A stretch of 64,000 bases of DNA from CAZBEL01 sp964628055 (GTDB lineage Bacteria; Fidelibacterota; Marinisomatia; Marinisomatales; TCS56), in NCBI GenBank assembly GCA_964628055.1, contig CAZVNL010000001.1, positions 62,001-126,000 of the forward strand, written 5' to 3'. Both the position numbers and the translations under genes were made by a program. Below the pieces are notes generated by a model. That model was given only the letters and a program-made list of their open reading frames with translations. It did not search any database and was not told where the DNA came from. Shown here in pieces: positions 34,661-42,867 of the stretch. Numbering within the stretch: the first letter of the stretch is position 1; each line of letters begins with the position of its first letter.

Positions 34661-35489
34661 GGAAGGGGTCAGAAGTTTTTAACCGTTCAAAAACGTCGTC
34701 GCTGCCAATTCGCTTTTTTTGATGAATTAACATATCGATAATTAGACGATGGCACATGATCACTATTTTACGGGGATAGCCTTTCGTTTCCTCGTAGATC
34801 AATTCTTTTGCCTTGGTGGTGAATATTTCTTCCCCCACGGGCAAGCCGGCCACTCGTAAGCGGTGATCAATGAACTGCATTGTATCCTCTAAATCCATGG
34901 GAGGAATGAGATAACCGAAGGCGATACGGTCCTTGAAATTTTCATGTTTATCTAACAGGGCTCGAATTTCTGGTTGAGCAAAAATAATTACCTGGATCAG
35001 CTTGGTCTCGTTGGTTTCAAAATTCAACAGTGTTCGGATGATCTCCAACTGATTGGAGCCCATCTTTTGGCCTTCATCAATCACCAGGACAATGCGACGT
35101 TGTAGCTTTAACGCAGCATCAATGAGGTAATGCTCAATTTGGTCCATCATTTCCGTTTGCAAACCTTCCCCTTCGGGTAGACCAAACATTTTCTTCAGGT
35201 ACAACAAGAACTCAAAATTATCCTTCCAGGTGGGATCCAGGATGAGGAAAAACTTGTAATCTTTGCCAAAATCCACAAAACGACCTAATAGCAGTCGGGA
35301 TAAAGTTGTCTTGCCGGTACCAATGCCCCCGATCACCACGTTGAGACCCCGATTCAAACGTAATGAAATTTCCAGGCGATCCAGGCACTCGCCATGACTC
35401 TTGGACTGGTAGAAAAATTCAGGGTCAGGAGCCATGGAAAAAGGTTCCCGCTGGAGCCCGATTAGCTCATAGTAACCCATTTTGGTCAT
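34653..35489 (-). CDS. ExeA/GspA/MshM-like AAA ATPase
   Basis: 278 residues. It starts YYELIGLQREPFSMAPDPEFFY, the family opening, followed by Walker A GGIGTGKTT near 54-62, Walker B RIVLVIDEGQKM near 132-143 and a sensor motif LLNFETNETKLIQVIIFAQPE split at about 155-175. ExeA/GspA proteins insert secretins, MshM serves MSHA pili; here it heads the pilus-assembly operon and probably helps place PilQ. It lacks the C-terminal periplasmic peptidoglycan-binding domain of ExeA, being the short form. It overlaps the PilM-PilN gene by eight bases. Confidence 0.88.
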   Translation of the reverse strand: MTKMGYYELIGLQREPFSMAPDPEFFYQSKSHGECLDRLEISLRLNRGLNVVIGGIGTGKTTLSRLLLGRFVDFGKDYKFFLILDPTWKDNFEFLLYLKKMFGLPEGEGLQTEMMDQIEHYLIDAALKLQRRIVLVIDEGQKMGSNQLEIIRTLLNFETNETKLIQVIIFAQPEIRALLDKHENFKDRIAFGYLIPPMDLEDTMQFIDHRLRVAGLPVGEEIFTTKAKELIYEETKGYPRKIVIMCHRLIIDMLIHQKKRIGSDDVFERLKTSDPFHV

Positions 35490-35552
35490 GATTCGCTCAT
35501 CCTTTGGTTTCGTTCAATTTACGAGATTTCATGGATTGTCTTCACCCTTTAC

Positions 35553-36149
35553 TTATGGAATCAACACGCCTCGAAAAAGGAGATCGCATTTTTCTTTCAA
35601 CTGGCGATGGTTAACGGGCTTTAAAATCCATTCATCCACGGGTAAATTTTTCATTTTTTCTTGCCAGTCAAGATTTGACCGATCGGAAATCACCAGCACT
35701 TTAAGACCATTAACGAGGTCATTGGACTGGATCGTACGTAAAAATTCGATCCCCATACTATTGGGGAAGACCATATCCAATAAAACGATTTTGGGAGTGT
35801 GCTGGTTGAGTTTTACATAACCATCAAAACTATTGGTGGCTGTTTCGATGGTTAAATTATGGTACAAGGAGCGCAACTGTTTCACGATCCTGGTTAATTG
35901 CTGTGGGTCTTCGTCGATAATTAAAATGTCTGGAGGGGGTTGGTCTTCACCAAAAAAGGTGGGGTCATACAGAAATCCCTGGGTTTTAACAAATTGAATA
36001 AAAGCTTGACGGGGGATGCGATAATGGCCTGAGGGCGTGGTGAAGGCCGGTAAACTTCCGTGTTTAATCCAACTTTTTACGGTGTTTACATCAACTTCGC
36101 AATACCGCGAAACATCGCCGGTTGTGTAGTATTTTTTCCCTTTTTTCAT
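35553..36149 (-). CDS. Transcription factor with N-terminal excisionase-type HTH and C-terminal receiver
   Basis: 198 residues. Residues 6-55 are a MerR/excisionase-like winged helix-turn-helix (YYTTGDVSRYCEVDVNTVKS, then GSLPAFTTPSGHYRI); residues 72-195 are a receiver with LIIDEDP, LLDMVFP holding the phospho-Asp near 119, and LKPV. The order is reversed from ordinary response regulators, which put the receiver first. It is the first gene of the pilus-assembly operon, 63 bases before the ExeA-like gene, and thus its likely regulator. It is divergent from the GGDEF regulator gene at 36345. Confidence 0.85.
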   Translation of the reverse strand: MKKGKKYYTTGDVSRYCEVDVNTVKSWIKHGSLPAFTTPSGHYRIPRQAFIQFVKTQGFLYDPTFFGEDQPPPDILIIDEDPQQLTRIVKQLRSLYHNLTIETATNSFDGYVKLNQHTPKIVLLDMVFPNSMGIEFLRTIQSNDLVNGLKVLVISDRSNLDWQEKMKNLPVDEWILKPVNHRQLKEKCDLLFRGVLIP

Positions 36150-36344
36150 TCACTTCCCTATTATTACGGAAGGTGTGATTTTATTGTTTATCACGTATAT
36201 CACTAATCATATATCCTTTACGATATTAAGATAATCTCACAGTTTTCACAAATATTTTTTTCTAAATGCAATTAAGGCCAATTAGCATTAATTTTAAATG
36301 AAGTTATTTTACCTAAAATAAACCATCATTTTTCGGGGTACTAC
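36150..36344. promoter_or_regulatory. AT-rich divergent control region of the pilus operon and GGDEF gene
   Basis: 195 bases between two divergent regulator genes. It is strongly AT-rich and contains a direct repeat TATCAC at 36189-36194 and 36198-36203 (nine-base period), plausible as half-sites for the HTH protein whose gene starts at 36149. No convincing -35/-10 pair stands out. The assignment is by position. Confidence 0.35.
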
Positions 36345-37250
36345 GTGGAAAAAATTCTCATCATTGAAGACGATCAACAGTTCGCCTCGCTCATGAATTT
36401 CCATCTCGCCAAGGAAGGGTATGAAGTCAGTGTGGTGGGGGAGCTGCTGGATGTGGAAAGCGTTAAAGAGCAAATCATTCGGGAGGAACCGGACCTCATT
36501 CTATCCGATATCATGTTACAACCCAATGGTTTTGAAATACTTAAAGTAATTAAAGACGATGCCCGCCTGAGGATGATACCCTTTATTTTTATTTCCGGGT
36601 TGGAGACGCTACCCAATAAAATAAAGGCCTACCTGGGAGGCGTAGAAAATTATTTAACCAAGCCAGTACAGAAAGAGGAGTTGCTGGCAATTATTACTTC
36701 TACCTTAAAACGTCATAAACAAACCTCCGATGCCATCTATTTAGATCCTCTCACCGGAGTTCACAACCGCCGTTTTTTCCAAAGGGAATTGAAACGCCAG
36801 ATCAAACTTCATCAACGTCACCAAGAAGAATTTACCTTAGCCCTCCTGGATCTTGACCACTTTAAACAGATCAACGATACTTACGGACATACCTGTGGGG
36901 ACCGGGCTTTAATTGCCTTTACCAACTTCATTAAATCGGAGATTCGGAGCACCGACATTTTCGCTCGTTGGGGTGGCGAGGAATTTTTCCTGATAATGGT
37001 ACGCTCCAACTTGGAAGGGGCCATGAAAACGATACAAAACGTCATTCAAGATATTCGTTCCAAACCACTTTTCAGTTTTGATGATAATGATATTTTTGTT
37101 TCCTTTAGCGCCGGTGTAGCCCAATACCCCCTTCACGGGACTGTGGAAAAAGACCTCATCAACGTTGCCGACCAGGGTGTTTATCGGGCCAAAGAATTAG
37201 GGCGTGGTCGCGTGGAACTCTTTCAGGAAGCCCAGTCGCCAGTTTCCTGA
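36345..37250 (+). CDS. Response regulator with GGDEF domain (diguanylate cyclase)
   Basis: 301 residues from a GTG start. The receiver (1-120) has LIIEDDQ, LSDIMLQPNG with the phospho-Asp near 57, and LTKPVQ. The GGDEF domain (about 130-295) has the active loop RWGGEEF and the inhibitory site R-S-T-D five residues before it, so it should make cyclic di-GMP from two GTP and be feedback-inhibited. It is divergent from the pilus operon regulator. Cyclic di-GMP commonly switches type IV pilus function; here this is inferred from position. No PilZ gene is in the window. Confidence 0.92.
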   Translation: MEKILIIEDDQQFASLMNFHLAKEGYEVSVVGELLDVESVKEQIIREEPDLILSDIMLQPNGFEILKVIKDDARLRMIPFIFISGLETLPNKIKAYLGGVENYLTKPVQKEELLAIITSTLKRHKQTSDAIYLDPLTGVHNRRFFQRELKRQIKLHQRHQEEFTLALLDLDHFKQINDTYGHTCGDRALIAFTNFIKSEIRSTDIFARWGGEEFFLIMVRSNLEGAMKTIQNVIQDIRSKPLFSFDDNDIFVSFSAGVAQYPLHGTVEKDLINVADQGVYRAKELGRGRVELFQEAQSPVS

Positions 37251-37475
37251 AAAAGTATCGGTTTGCGACCCTTCCGCCAAAAAAGTACGCAAGGGGTTAA
37301 CAGTGAAAGCCCATTTAAAATCAGTAATAAAGGGGATTATACACATCTGGTTTTTCACAATCTTTGGAATGACCCCTTTCAGAAGTGTTGTTTTAATCCG
37401 GTTAATTAATTAATCTTTACCCAGGATGCAGCATGGAACAATTATGGGACCAGACCAATCGTCAGGAGAGCAAGA

Positions 37476-38045
37476 ATGATTAAAACTAACATTACCAATT
37501 TCTACCAATTTTATCCCTGTTTGGTGACGTTAGTTGGCGCCCAGCAGGGAGAGAAAATCAACTACATGGCTGCCGCCTGGAATGTTGGTTTAAGTTTCCA
37601 TCCCCCACTATTCGGGGTCGCCATTGCCCCGCAACGTTACACGCATGGAATGATAGCCAAAACGGGGGAATTCACTTGTAACTTTCTATCCCTGGACTAC
37701 TTAAAAACCATTCATAGTACCGGTCGTGTTTCCGGCCGTGATGTGGATAAAGTTGCGACATTTAAAATACCTCTGGAGCGTTCAAAAATTGTCGCTTGCC
37801 CGACAATCGCGGCTGCCTACGCAGCCTATGAATGTCGCGTAAAACACCAATATCCAGTTGGGGATCATGACCTATTTGTGGGAGCAATCGTTGCGGTACA
37901 TAGCAATCCCACATTGATGCGAGAAGATGGCCTCCTCGACCCTCAGCTAATTGACTTCACCCTATATTTGGGTAGTAACACTTATCTCTCCGCCGATCCC
38001 AACCGGATCGTCCGTATGCCTGCTGAAATTGAGTTAACCGAATAG
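37476..38045 (+). CDS. Flavin reductase-like FMN-binding split-barrel protein
   Basis: 189 residues. The opening YPCLVTLVGAQQG, then NYMAAAWNVGLSFHPPLFGVA and NFLSLDYLKTIHSTGRVSGR, match the flavin reductase-like domain (PF01613), which binds FMN in a split barrel. Members reduce flavin with NAD(P)H or serve as FMN-dependent electron carriers. The single-domain form cannot be given a substrate. A modest ribosome site is seen upstream. The gene stands alone, with 225 bases before and 247 bases after it in which I see no other gene. Confidence 0.85.
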   Translation: MIKTNITNFYQFYPCLVTLVGAQQGEKINYMAAAWNVGLSFHPPLFGVAIAPQRYTHGMIAKTGEFTCNFLSLDYLKTIHSTGRVSGRDVDKVATFKIPLERSKIVACPTIAAAYAAYECRVKHQYPVGDHDLFVGAIVAVHSNPTLMREDGLLDPQLIDFTLYLGSNTYLSADPNRIVRMPAEIELTE

Positions 38046-38292
38046 AAATTCCTCTAGACCTGAATTCCCATTATTGGGTTAATTGATTTGCAAAAGCAAG
38101 CAATCGTATTACTGAAGCGTTCTGATCCTGGGGTGGTAAGGTTTGTTATTAGGTTTCCCTATTTTTAACCGGGAATGGGATGAATAAGCGACATTCTATA
38201 TTCAATATTGGACAAATTTGACAGCATCACAAAAGTTTATTCATCAAACGGAGACAGTTAATAAGTTGTTGATATTTTAACAGACTATCTAG

Positions 38293-39156
38293 TTAAGAAC
38301 GGGGTTTCTTTTTTCCTTTTAACTGCTTTAATAGTTGAATCTCCTGGGCGTACCCTTCCTTTTTCCCTGCTGGCGTTTCCAAAATCATTGGGACCTCCTT
38401 AAACTGAAGTGCATTCACCAACCACCAAAACGTTTCCATTGACAGCAAGCCTTCACCGATGATTGCATGTCGATCTACCCGGGAACCCAGCGCTTTTTGG
38501 GAATCGTTGACGTGAAAAGCCTTTAACTTAGAGAGCCCAATCTCATCGTCAAAGTGATTCAGTACCTGCTCCCATCCTGGCGCAGTTCGCAAGTCGTAAC
38601 CAGCGGCAAAAGCATGTTGCGTATCAAAACAGACTCCCACCCGCTGCGGATGCTGGACGTGCGTTAGAATATAGGCGATGTGTTCGAAAACATACCCTAC
38701 GTTGGTACCCTGACCAGCGGTATTTTCAACCAGCAGACAAACGGTGGTATGAGGTCTTTGCTGGAAACACCAATTTATACTTTTTACAATCAACACTAAG
38801 CCGACGTCCTCCCCCCTGCCCAAATGAGCCCCGGGATGGAAAATCAGGTAGGGTATCCCGGCCAGTGTGCAGCGGTCAATTTCCCGTAGAAAGGCCTGAC
38901 GGGAGCGTTGGAGTTTCGGTTCCTCCGGGGATCCAAGGTTGATTAAATAAGCATCGTGTGCCGCTGCAATTCGGGGTTGCTCGGTTTCCATTGCTTGTTG
39001 AAAAAGTCTTGCCTCCTCTGGTGTCGGTTGCCGGGGATTCCATTTATTCTGGTTAGCAGTGAATATTTGAATGGCGTCGGCACCGATTTCCGTCCCCCTC
39101 TCTGGAGCCAGGTGTATCCCCCCGGCGGTACTCACGTGGGCCCCGACTAATCCCAT
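38293..39156 (-). CDS. nfo: Endonuclease IV (AP endonuclease)
   Basis: 287 residues from the ATG at 39156, which has GGGGAG five bases before it and gives MGLVGAHVSTAGG, the usual family start; a GTG four codons upstream is less likely. It is the TIM-barrel zinc enzyme that nicks DNA at abasic sites in base-excision repair. Metal-ligand motifs are visible: IFHPGAHLG, VCLLVENTAG, GVCFDTQHAFAAGYD, KAFHVNDS and DRHAIIGEG. Length and all motifs fit the family. It is monocistronic with AT-rich flanks. Confidence 0.95.
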   Translation of the reverse strand: MGLVGAHVSTAGGIHLAPERGTEIGADAIQIFTANQNKWNPRQPTPEEARLFQQAMETEQPRIAAAHDAYLINLGSPEEPKLQRSRQAFLREIDRCTLAGIPYLIFHPGAHLGRGEDVGLVLIVKSINWCFQQRPHTTVCLLVENTAGQGTNVGYVFEHIAYILTHVQHPQRVGVCFDTQHAFAAGYDLRTAPGWEQVLNHFDDEIGLSKLKAFHVNDSQKALGSRVDRHAIIGEGLLSMETFWWLVNALQFKEVPMILETPAGKKEGYAQEIQLLKQLKGKKKPRS

Positions 39157-39301
39157 CTCACTCCCCACTGAGAAAACCGAGAATGTGTGTCCAATTTCCA
39201 GTGAGAAATAATAGAAATGCTATTTAAAATTATTATTACAGTTAGAGGTTTTTCTTAAACCCGTAGTTATTAGGTAACCTGGCTATCTGGTCTGCGACTT
39301 T

Positions 39302-39400
39302 TTAGTTCTTAGCCTTAGCAGCTTGTTCTTTTCGTAACCGTTTCAACCGCCGCTGGTTCTTCCGGTGTTTTTTGATGACCAATCGCTTTTTCTTATTCAT
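39302..39400 (-). CDS. Tiny basic protein (AURKAIP1/COX24- or bTHX-like), probable ribosomal component
   Basis: A 32-residue protein, MNKKKRLVIKKHRKNQRRLK then RLRKEQAAKAKN, with 17 Lys/Arg. It has a very strong ribosome-binding site, AGGGAGGT, two bases before the ATG. Such short Lys/Arg proteins with K-K-H-R-K-x-x-R-R motifs are annotated as AURKAIP1/COX24 (mS38-like) or bTHX-type small-subunit ribosomal proteins in several phyla. It is too short for most gene callers. The strong ribosome site and composition argue that it is real. Confidence 0.65.
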   Translation of the reverse strand: MNKKKRLVIKKHRKNQRRLKRLRKEQAAKAKN

Positions 39401-39567
39401 AAACCTCCCTAAATGAACGTTACGTTTTAAAAAGACAAATCTGGTCGTGTTTGAGTAAAAAATTTTATACCGGGATTTATCTTAAAATCAAGCGCTAGCT
39501 AGTCAAATGGATGAATAACCAATTTTGTGGTGTTTAGGATTAGCTTTCATTCCAGAGTTACAGTCCA

Positions 39568-39607
39568 GGCGGCTCTCTGAACCCTTCGGGAAGTTCAGAG
39601 AGCCGCC
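39568..39607. other. Strong hairpin (15-bp arms)
   Basis: GGCGGCTCTCTGAAC at 39568-39582 pairs perfectly with 39593-39607; the ten-base loop contains CC-TTCG-GG, a stable tetraloop. There is no T-run on either strand, so it is not a normal intrinsic terminator. It lies about 65 bases left of the candidate inverted repeat of the decayed transposon. It could be a palindromic repeat element or a structured RNA. The rest of 39401-39567 shows nothing. Confidence 0.6.
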
Positions 39608-39670
39608 ACCTGGGAGGATGAACTTCTGGTGATGATACAGGCTTGGGAAGAACGCGGACTGTTAGTAAAA

Positions 39671-40625
39671 TGGCTCACCCGATAACCCTCAATGGAAAGG
39701 AGATGAGCCATGATGAAAGAAGTTAGCTTGCGGATGAAGATTGACACTAATTTCGATAATTTCAATGAATTTGAAGGGTTCTTAATCGGCCAAATCAGGG
39801 AGCTGATGTTGGAGCGAAGGGGTACCTGGAGGAGTTGGATTCTCAGGTAGGGCTCCGTTTCAAGGCTGAGCATCCTGAGTATGTATGTTACGGGAGAGTA
39901 AGCAAGAAATTGCGGTGCTACTTTGGTGATGTATAGATCCGTCGGAGGCGTTATCGGTGTACGGGGAAGAAGGATGTTTACCCCTTTGACCGCTTCGAGA
40001 TCAAGGCGGGGGTGATGTATCGAGAGGGAAGGAAGGTAGGCCAGCGGCGAAATCGCTTGGTGGATAAGATTGTCTATTTGGCGGTGGAGGCGGGGGCTAC
40101 TTTTGGGGAAAAGTTCGATGGTATCTGCAGAAGGAACGGATTAGATCCCCGTTGTGGTCTGGAGTATATCAGTGATGGCGCGGGTTGGCTCCGGACCATA
40201 GCTGTGGAGGTGTACCCTGAGGCGTAGAAGCGGTTGGATCTCTATCACCTGAAAAAGGCCTGCTTAGCGGCTTTAACGGCTGAGGAGTAGCGCAGTTTAG
40301 AGGAGGCCTTGTATGCATGCGACAGCGAGGCGTTTGTAGATACCCTTGAGAGCATTGTGTCCGAGAAAGCGATGACGGCGAAGGAGAAGCGGGATCTCCT
40401 GGGGCATGTCCTTTCCAACCGCGACAGCCTAGATTATGGAACCGACAAACGTAATGGCTCTGGCGCCGGGGAGAAGACCATTGGTATTCACGTAGGCAGG
40501 CGCCTCAAGAAGCAAGGGATGCGATGGAGTAAGGAAGGCGCAAACAATCTGCTAGCATTGCGAACGGAAAAACTCAACAGGCTTTGGAGACAGGAGTCTG
40601 GATCGTAAATTCAAATGGGTGAGCC
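39671..40625. mobile_element. Decayed insertion sequence (ISLre2/ISKra4-like)
   Basis: Bounded by GGCTCACCC at 39672-39680 and its complement GGGTGAGCC at 40617-40625, which are candidate terminal inverted repeats (nine perfect bases). Between them is a broken transposase gene. At about 0.95 kb it is shorter than an intact element of these families, so internal loss is likely. No flanking target duplication is clear. Family assignment is tentative. Confidence 0.5.
39710..40608 (+). pseudogene. Transposase pseudogene (frameshift and three in-frame TAG)
   Basis: Read from ATG at 39710 the frame gives MMKEVSLRMKIDTNFDNF, then a shift is needed near 39815 to continue with YLEELDSQVGLRFKAEHPEY and YRCTGKKDVYPFD. 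In that second frame TAG stops interrupt at 39934, 40225 and 40288. The end (GSGAGEKTIGIHVGRRLKKQ, GMRWSKEGANNLLALR) matches the C-terminal signature of ISLre2/ISKra4-like transposases, and YISDGAGWL matches the Asp-containing catalytic strand. The gene is dead in the normal code. Codon use is more G+C-rich than its neighbours, suggesting foreign origin. Confidence 0.7.
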
Positions 40626-40877
40626 CACAAAATTTCTTATCCATCCTACCTTCCTATGGCACCCTTGTTACTACTTTGAAAAAGCGTACATTCCGGTTTT
40701 TAGTTTAGTGAACTGTCAGGAACACGATCCTGTTTATGGTACTAACCCGGAAAGAGCTAGAAAAATTGGCGGCCATATTTTACGACATTACAGAACAGTT
40801 CAGACTAATCAAACTTAACCGGAACTCTTAAAAATCTCTTCCCGACTGTGTCGTTCAGGCAGGTAACCCGGCTCTTG
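40615..40877. other. Intergenic stretch between the decayed transposon and tRNA-Sec
   Basis: About 260 bases. A 67-codon plus-strand frame is present, but its sequence shows no motif, no ribosome site and no family resemblance, so I do not call a gene. Nothing else is seen. Confidence 0.5.
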
Positions 40878-40970
40878 CGGGAACGCCTGGGAATCGAACC
40901 CAGCTCCCGATTTATCGTCGGGACAACGGTTTTGAAGACCGCGGGGGGCACCAGCCTCCCAATCATTCCC
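40878..40970 (-). tRNA. selC: tRNA-Sec (anticodon UCA)
   Basis: A 93-base tRNA read on the minus strand. Acceptor stem GGGAATG pairs with CGTTCCC (one U-G). The D-arm is long, GGGAGGC-TGGT-GCCCCCC (one A-C mismatch). Anticodon arm GCGGT-CTTCAAA-ACCGT gives anticodon UCA, reading UGA. The variable arm is long: TCCCGA-loop-TCGGGA, six perfect pairs. T-arm CTGGG-TTCGATT-CCCAG is followed by the discriminator G at 40878; CCA is not encoded. The long D and variable arms and CTTCAAA loop are diagnostic for selenocysteine tRNA. It implies that the genome makes selenoproteins; selA, selB and selD are not in this window. Confidence 0.9.
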
Positions 40971-40978
40971 CAATAATG

Positions 40979-41830
40979 CTACCGCATAAGGACACGGTAT
41001 TCTAACCCAAATTTACGTCGAATTTCCTTTCCGATTCGAGTAGCTTCAACCTTCGTCTGGTAGGGTCCCACCCGGACGGCATGTAACCGCCGACCATTCG
41101 ACGCAACCTGGTTGATCTCCACGGTATAGCCACCTTGTTGCAACATCTCCCGCACCCGGCGAGCATTTTTAAACTTCCCAAAAGCGCCCACCTGAACTAC
41201 CCAATGGGCAACAACAGCTTCAGGGCGTTTTTCCGGCGTAGTCTTGCTCCGTTTACTCTGCGTGGCGGCTAATTTCTGGGCGGCCGTTTTCTCATCTATT
41301 TTCACCAGGCGTACGGTTTCAGGCGTCCCTAAGTCCTCGAACCCGTATTGCTCGTACTCTAATTGGGGATATTTCCGCATAAAGCGGCGCAGGTAAACCC
41401 TGGCGCTGTCTTCTTCCCCGGTCGCGCGGTAACTGTACACCATCAGATCCAGGGCTTGCTGGAGATGGTCCGACTGAGGAAAGCCTTCAGGAATCAGACG
41501 ACACTGCCGCGCCGCTTGGGTGTACAGCCCCCGGGCGTATAGGTACTCCCCAATTTTCATGGCGGCGTCGTCCGCCCATTGACTTTTGGGATACTGCTTA
41601 ACAAGCGCCTGGAATTGCGCCCGAGCGGAATCCCCCTCCTGGGTCGTTAGGGCCCTTAAATAGAGGATGTCCGGGCTGTCGGGATAACGAGATTCCAACT
41701 CGGGAATTTGTTGCCGGACGGTCTCCACATTACCCTCCTGAAGCAGTTGGAGATAATCGTCGATAACTTGACCCCAGGTTAAGCTGGCGAAAAGTAAAAA
41801 AACAACACCCCCAAAACAATAGCGTTTCAT
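40979..41830 (-). CDS. Periplasmic TPR protein with C-terminal SPOR domain
   Basis: 283 residues: signal peptide at 1-20 (YCFGGVVFLLFASLTWGQ), TPR-like helical repeats at about 25-160 in the style of YbgF/CpoB (YPDSPDILYLRAL, YPKSQWADDAAMKIGEYL), a basic linker, and a SPOR domain at about 208-283 (HWVVQVGAFGKFKNARRVRE, VRVGPYQTKVEATRI). SPOR domains bind denuded peptidoglycan at the septum. It probably works in the periplasm at division or envelope constriction. It ends just before the tRNA-Sec gene and starts six bases after the LapB-like gene. Confidence 0.88.
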   Translation of the reverse strand: MKRYCFGGVVFLLFASLTWGQVIDDYLQLLQEGNVETVRQQIPELESRYPDSPDILYLRALTTQEGDSARAQFQALVKQYPKSQWADDAAMKIGEYLYARGLYTQAARQCRLIPEGFPQSDHLQQALDLMVYSYRATGEEDSARVYLRRFMRKYPQLEYEQYGFEDLGTPETVRLVKIDEKTAAQKLAATQSKRSKTTPEKRPEAVVAHWVVQVGAFGKFKNARRVREMLQQGGYTVEINQVASNGRRLHAVRVGPYQTKVEATRIGKEIRRKFGLEYRVLMR

Positions 41831-41835
41831 TCGTG

Positions 41836-42822
41836 TTATTCTCGGGCGTTTAATGAATCCATCAGTTCGTCAATCTGGTGAGCCAGTTCATGGGGAGGTG
41901 CTTGGTGAAGGGATAGCTTCAGTTTCATCAGCTTCACGATGATGGAATCAGCGTGTCGTAGCAACGCATCTTCGATGAGATGCAAGGCTTGCTCATGCTG
42001 GCCTTTTTCCTCCAGGACATTGGCTAATCGCACCATGGCATCTAAATGACCCGCATCCTTTTTCAACATACGTTCGTAGAACTTTTCCACCTCGCTAAAG
42101 CGACCTAAATCGAAAAGGGCGGACTCGATCTTGGAAAAAACTTGCGGCGCTTTGGCGCTATCTAAAAGGGCAAATCGTTCCCACATCTCAATCGCCTTGA
42201 CCAGCTCTCTGTTTTCAGCATAAAGATCCCCTAGGTGTTTATAAGGTAAACCAAATTCCGGAGCCAGTTTCAGGGCTTGTTTCAAATGTGCTTTGGCTCC
42301 TTTGCGATCCCCCTGTTCCAGTTCTTCCAACCCTTCGTAAACCTGGAAGGTGGCTAGTTGAACGGGATCCTGTTGATTGCGGAATTTTTGTAGCGTCTTG
42401 GCGTGCCTGGCCGCAATTTCCCACTCCCGTTTTCGAACGGCGATGTCCAGTAAAAATTCCACGCCCCACTGATTGCGGTGGTCCAGCTTTAAAAGGCGCT
42501 GGGCCTCTTCTTCAGCCTTGGTAAATTGACCGAGCTTATGATAATCCAACGCTAGAGATTTGTGGATATCCAACTGCAACCGTTCCGACAGGTTCGGGCG
42601 CACTGTCAGTGACTGATGGATCTTCAAGGCCTGCTGGGGATTTCCCTGTTCCCGAAGAATATCCCCTAACTGAAGGTACGCGTCCACATGCTCAGTATCC
42701 TGTTTTACGACGCGACGCAGAAGCGTGATAGCCGTCGCATAATCCCCACGAACGACGGCATTCAGGGCTTGCGTATAGAGCGACTCAGCGTGTTGATGTC
42801 TACGGGGACGCCAGAAAACCAT
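41836..42822 (-). CDS. TPR protein, LapB/YciM-like
   Basis: 328 residues made almost wholly of TPRs (about eight, for example AVVRGDYATAITLLRRVV, HVDAYLQLGDILREQGNPQQ). The order next to a LapA-like gene and the repeats YLQLGDILREQGNPQQALKI and LALDYHKLGQFTKAEEEAQR closely follow LapB (YciM), which in E. coli controls LpxC turnover and lipopolysaccharide assembly. However, it has no N-terminal membrane helix and no C-terminal rubredoxin-type zinc domain, so it is a short variant. It may be held at the membrane by LapA. Confidence 0.7.
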   Translation of the reverse strand: MVFWRPRRHQHAESLYTQALNAVVRGDYATAITLLRRVVKQDTEHVDAYLQLGDILREQGNPQQALKIHQSLTVRPNLSERLQLDIHKSLALDYHKLGQFTKAEEEAQRLLKLDHRNQWGVEFLLDIAVRKREWEIAARHAKTLQKFRNQQDPVQLATFQVYEGLEELEQGDRKGAKAHLKQALKLAPEFGLPYKHLGDLYAENRELVKAIEMWERFALLDSAKAPQVFSKIESALFDLGRFSEVEKFYERMLKKDAGHLDAMVRLANVLEEKGQHEQALHLIEDALLRHADSIIVKLMKLKLSLHQAPPHELAHQIDELMDSLNARE

Positions 42823-42867
42823 GGGTGTTGTGCCTGTTACTCAGGTTGAACCACCTACCAGGCCAGC

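Noticed and set aside
37204..37413. 69-codon frame after the GGDEF gene
   Set aside because: Starts inside the GGDEF gene in another frame; no ribosome site or domain.
40615..40818. 67-codon frame right of the dead transposon
   Set aside because: No family resemblance and no ribosome site; could be a remnant but cannot be supported.
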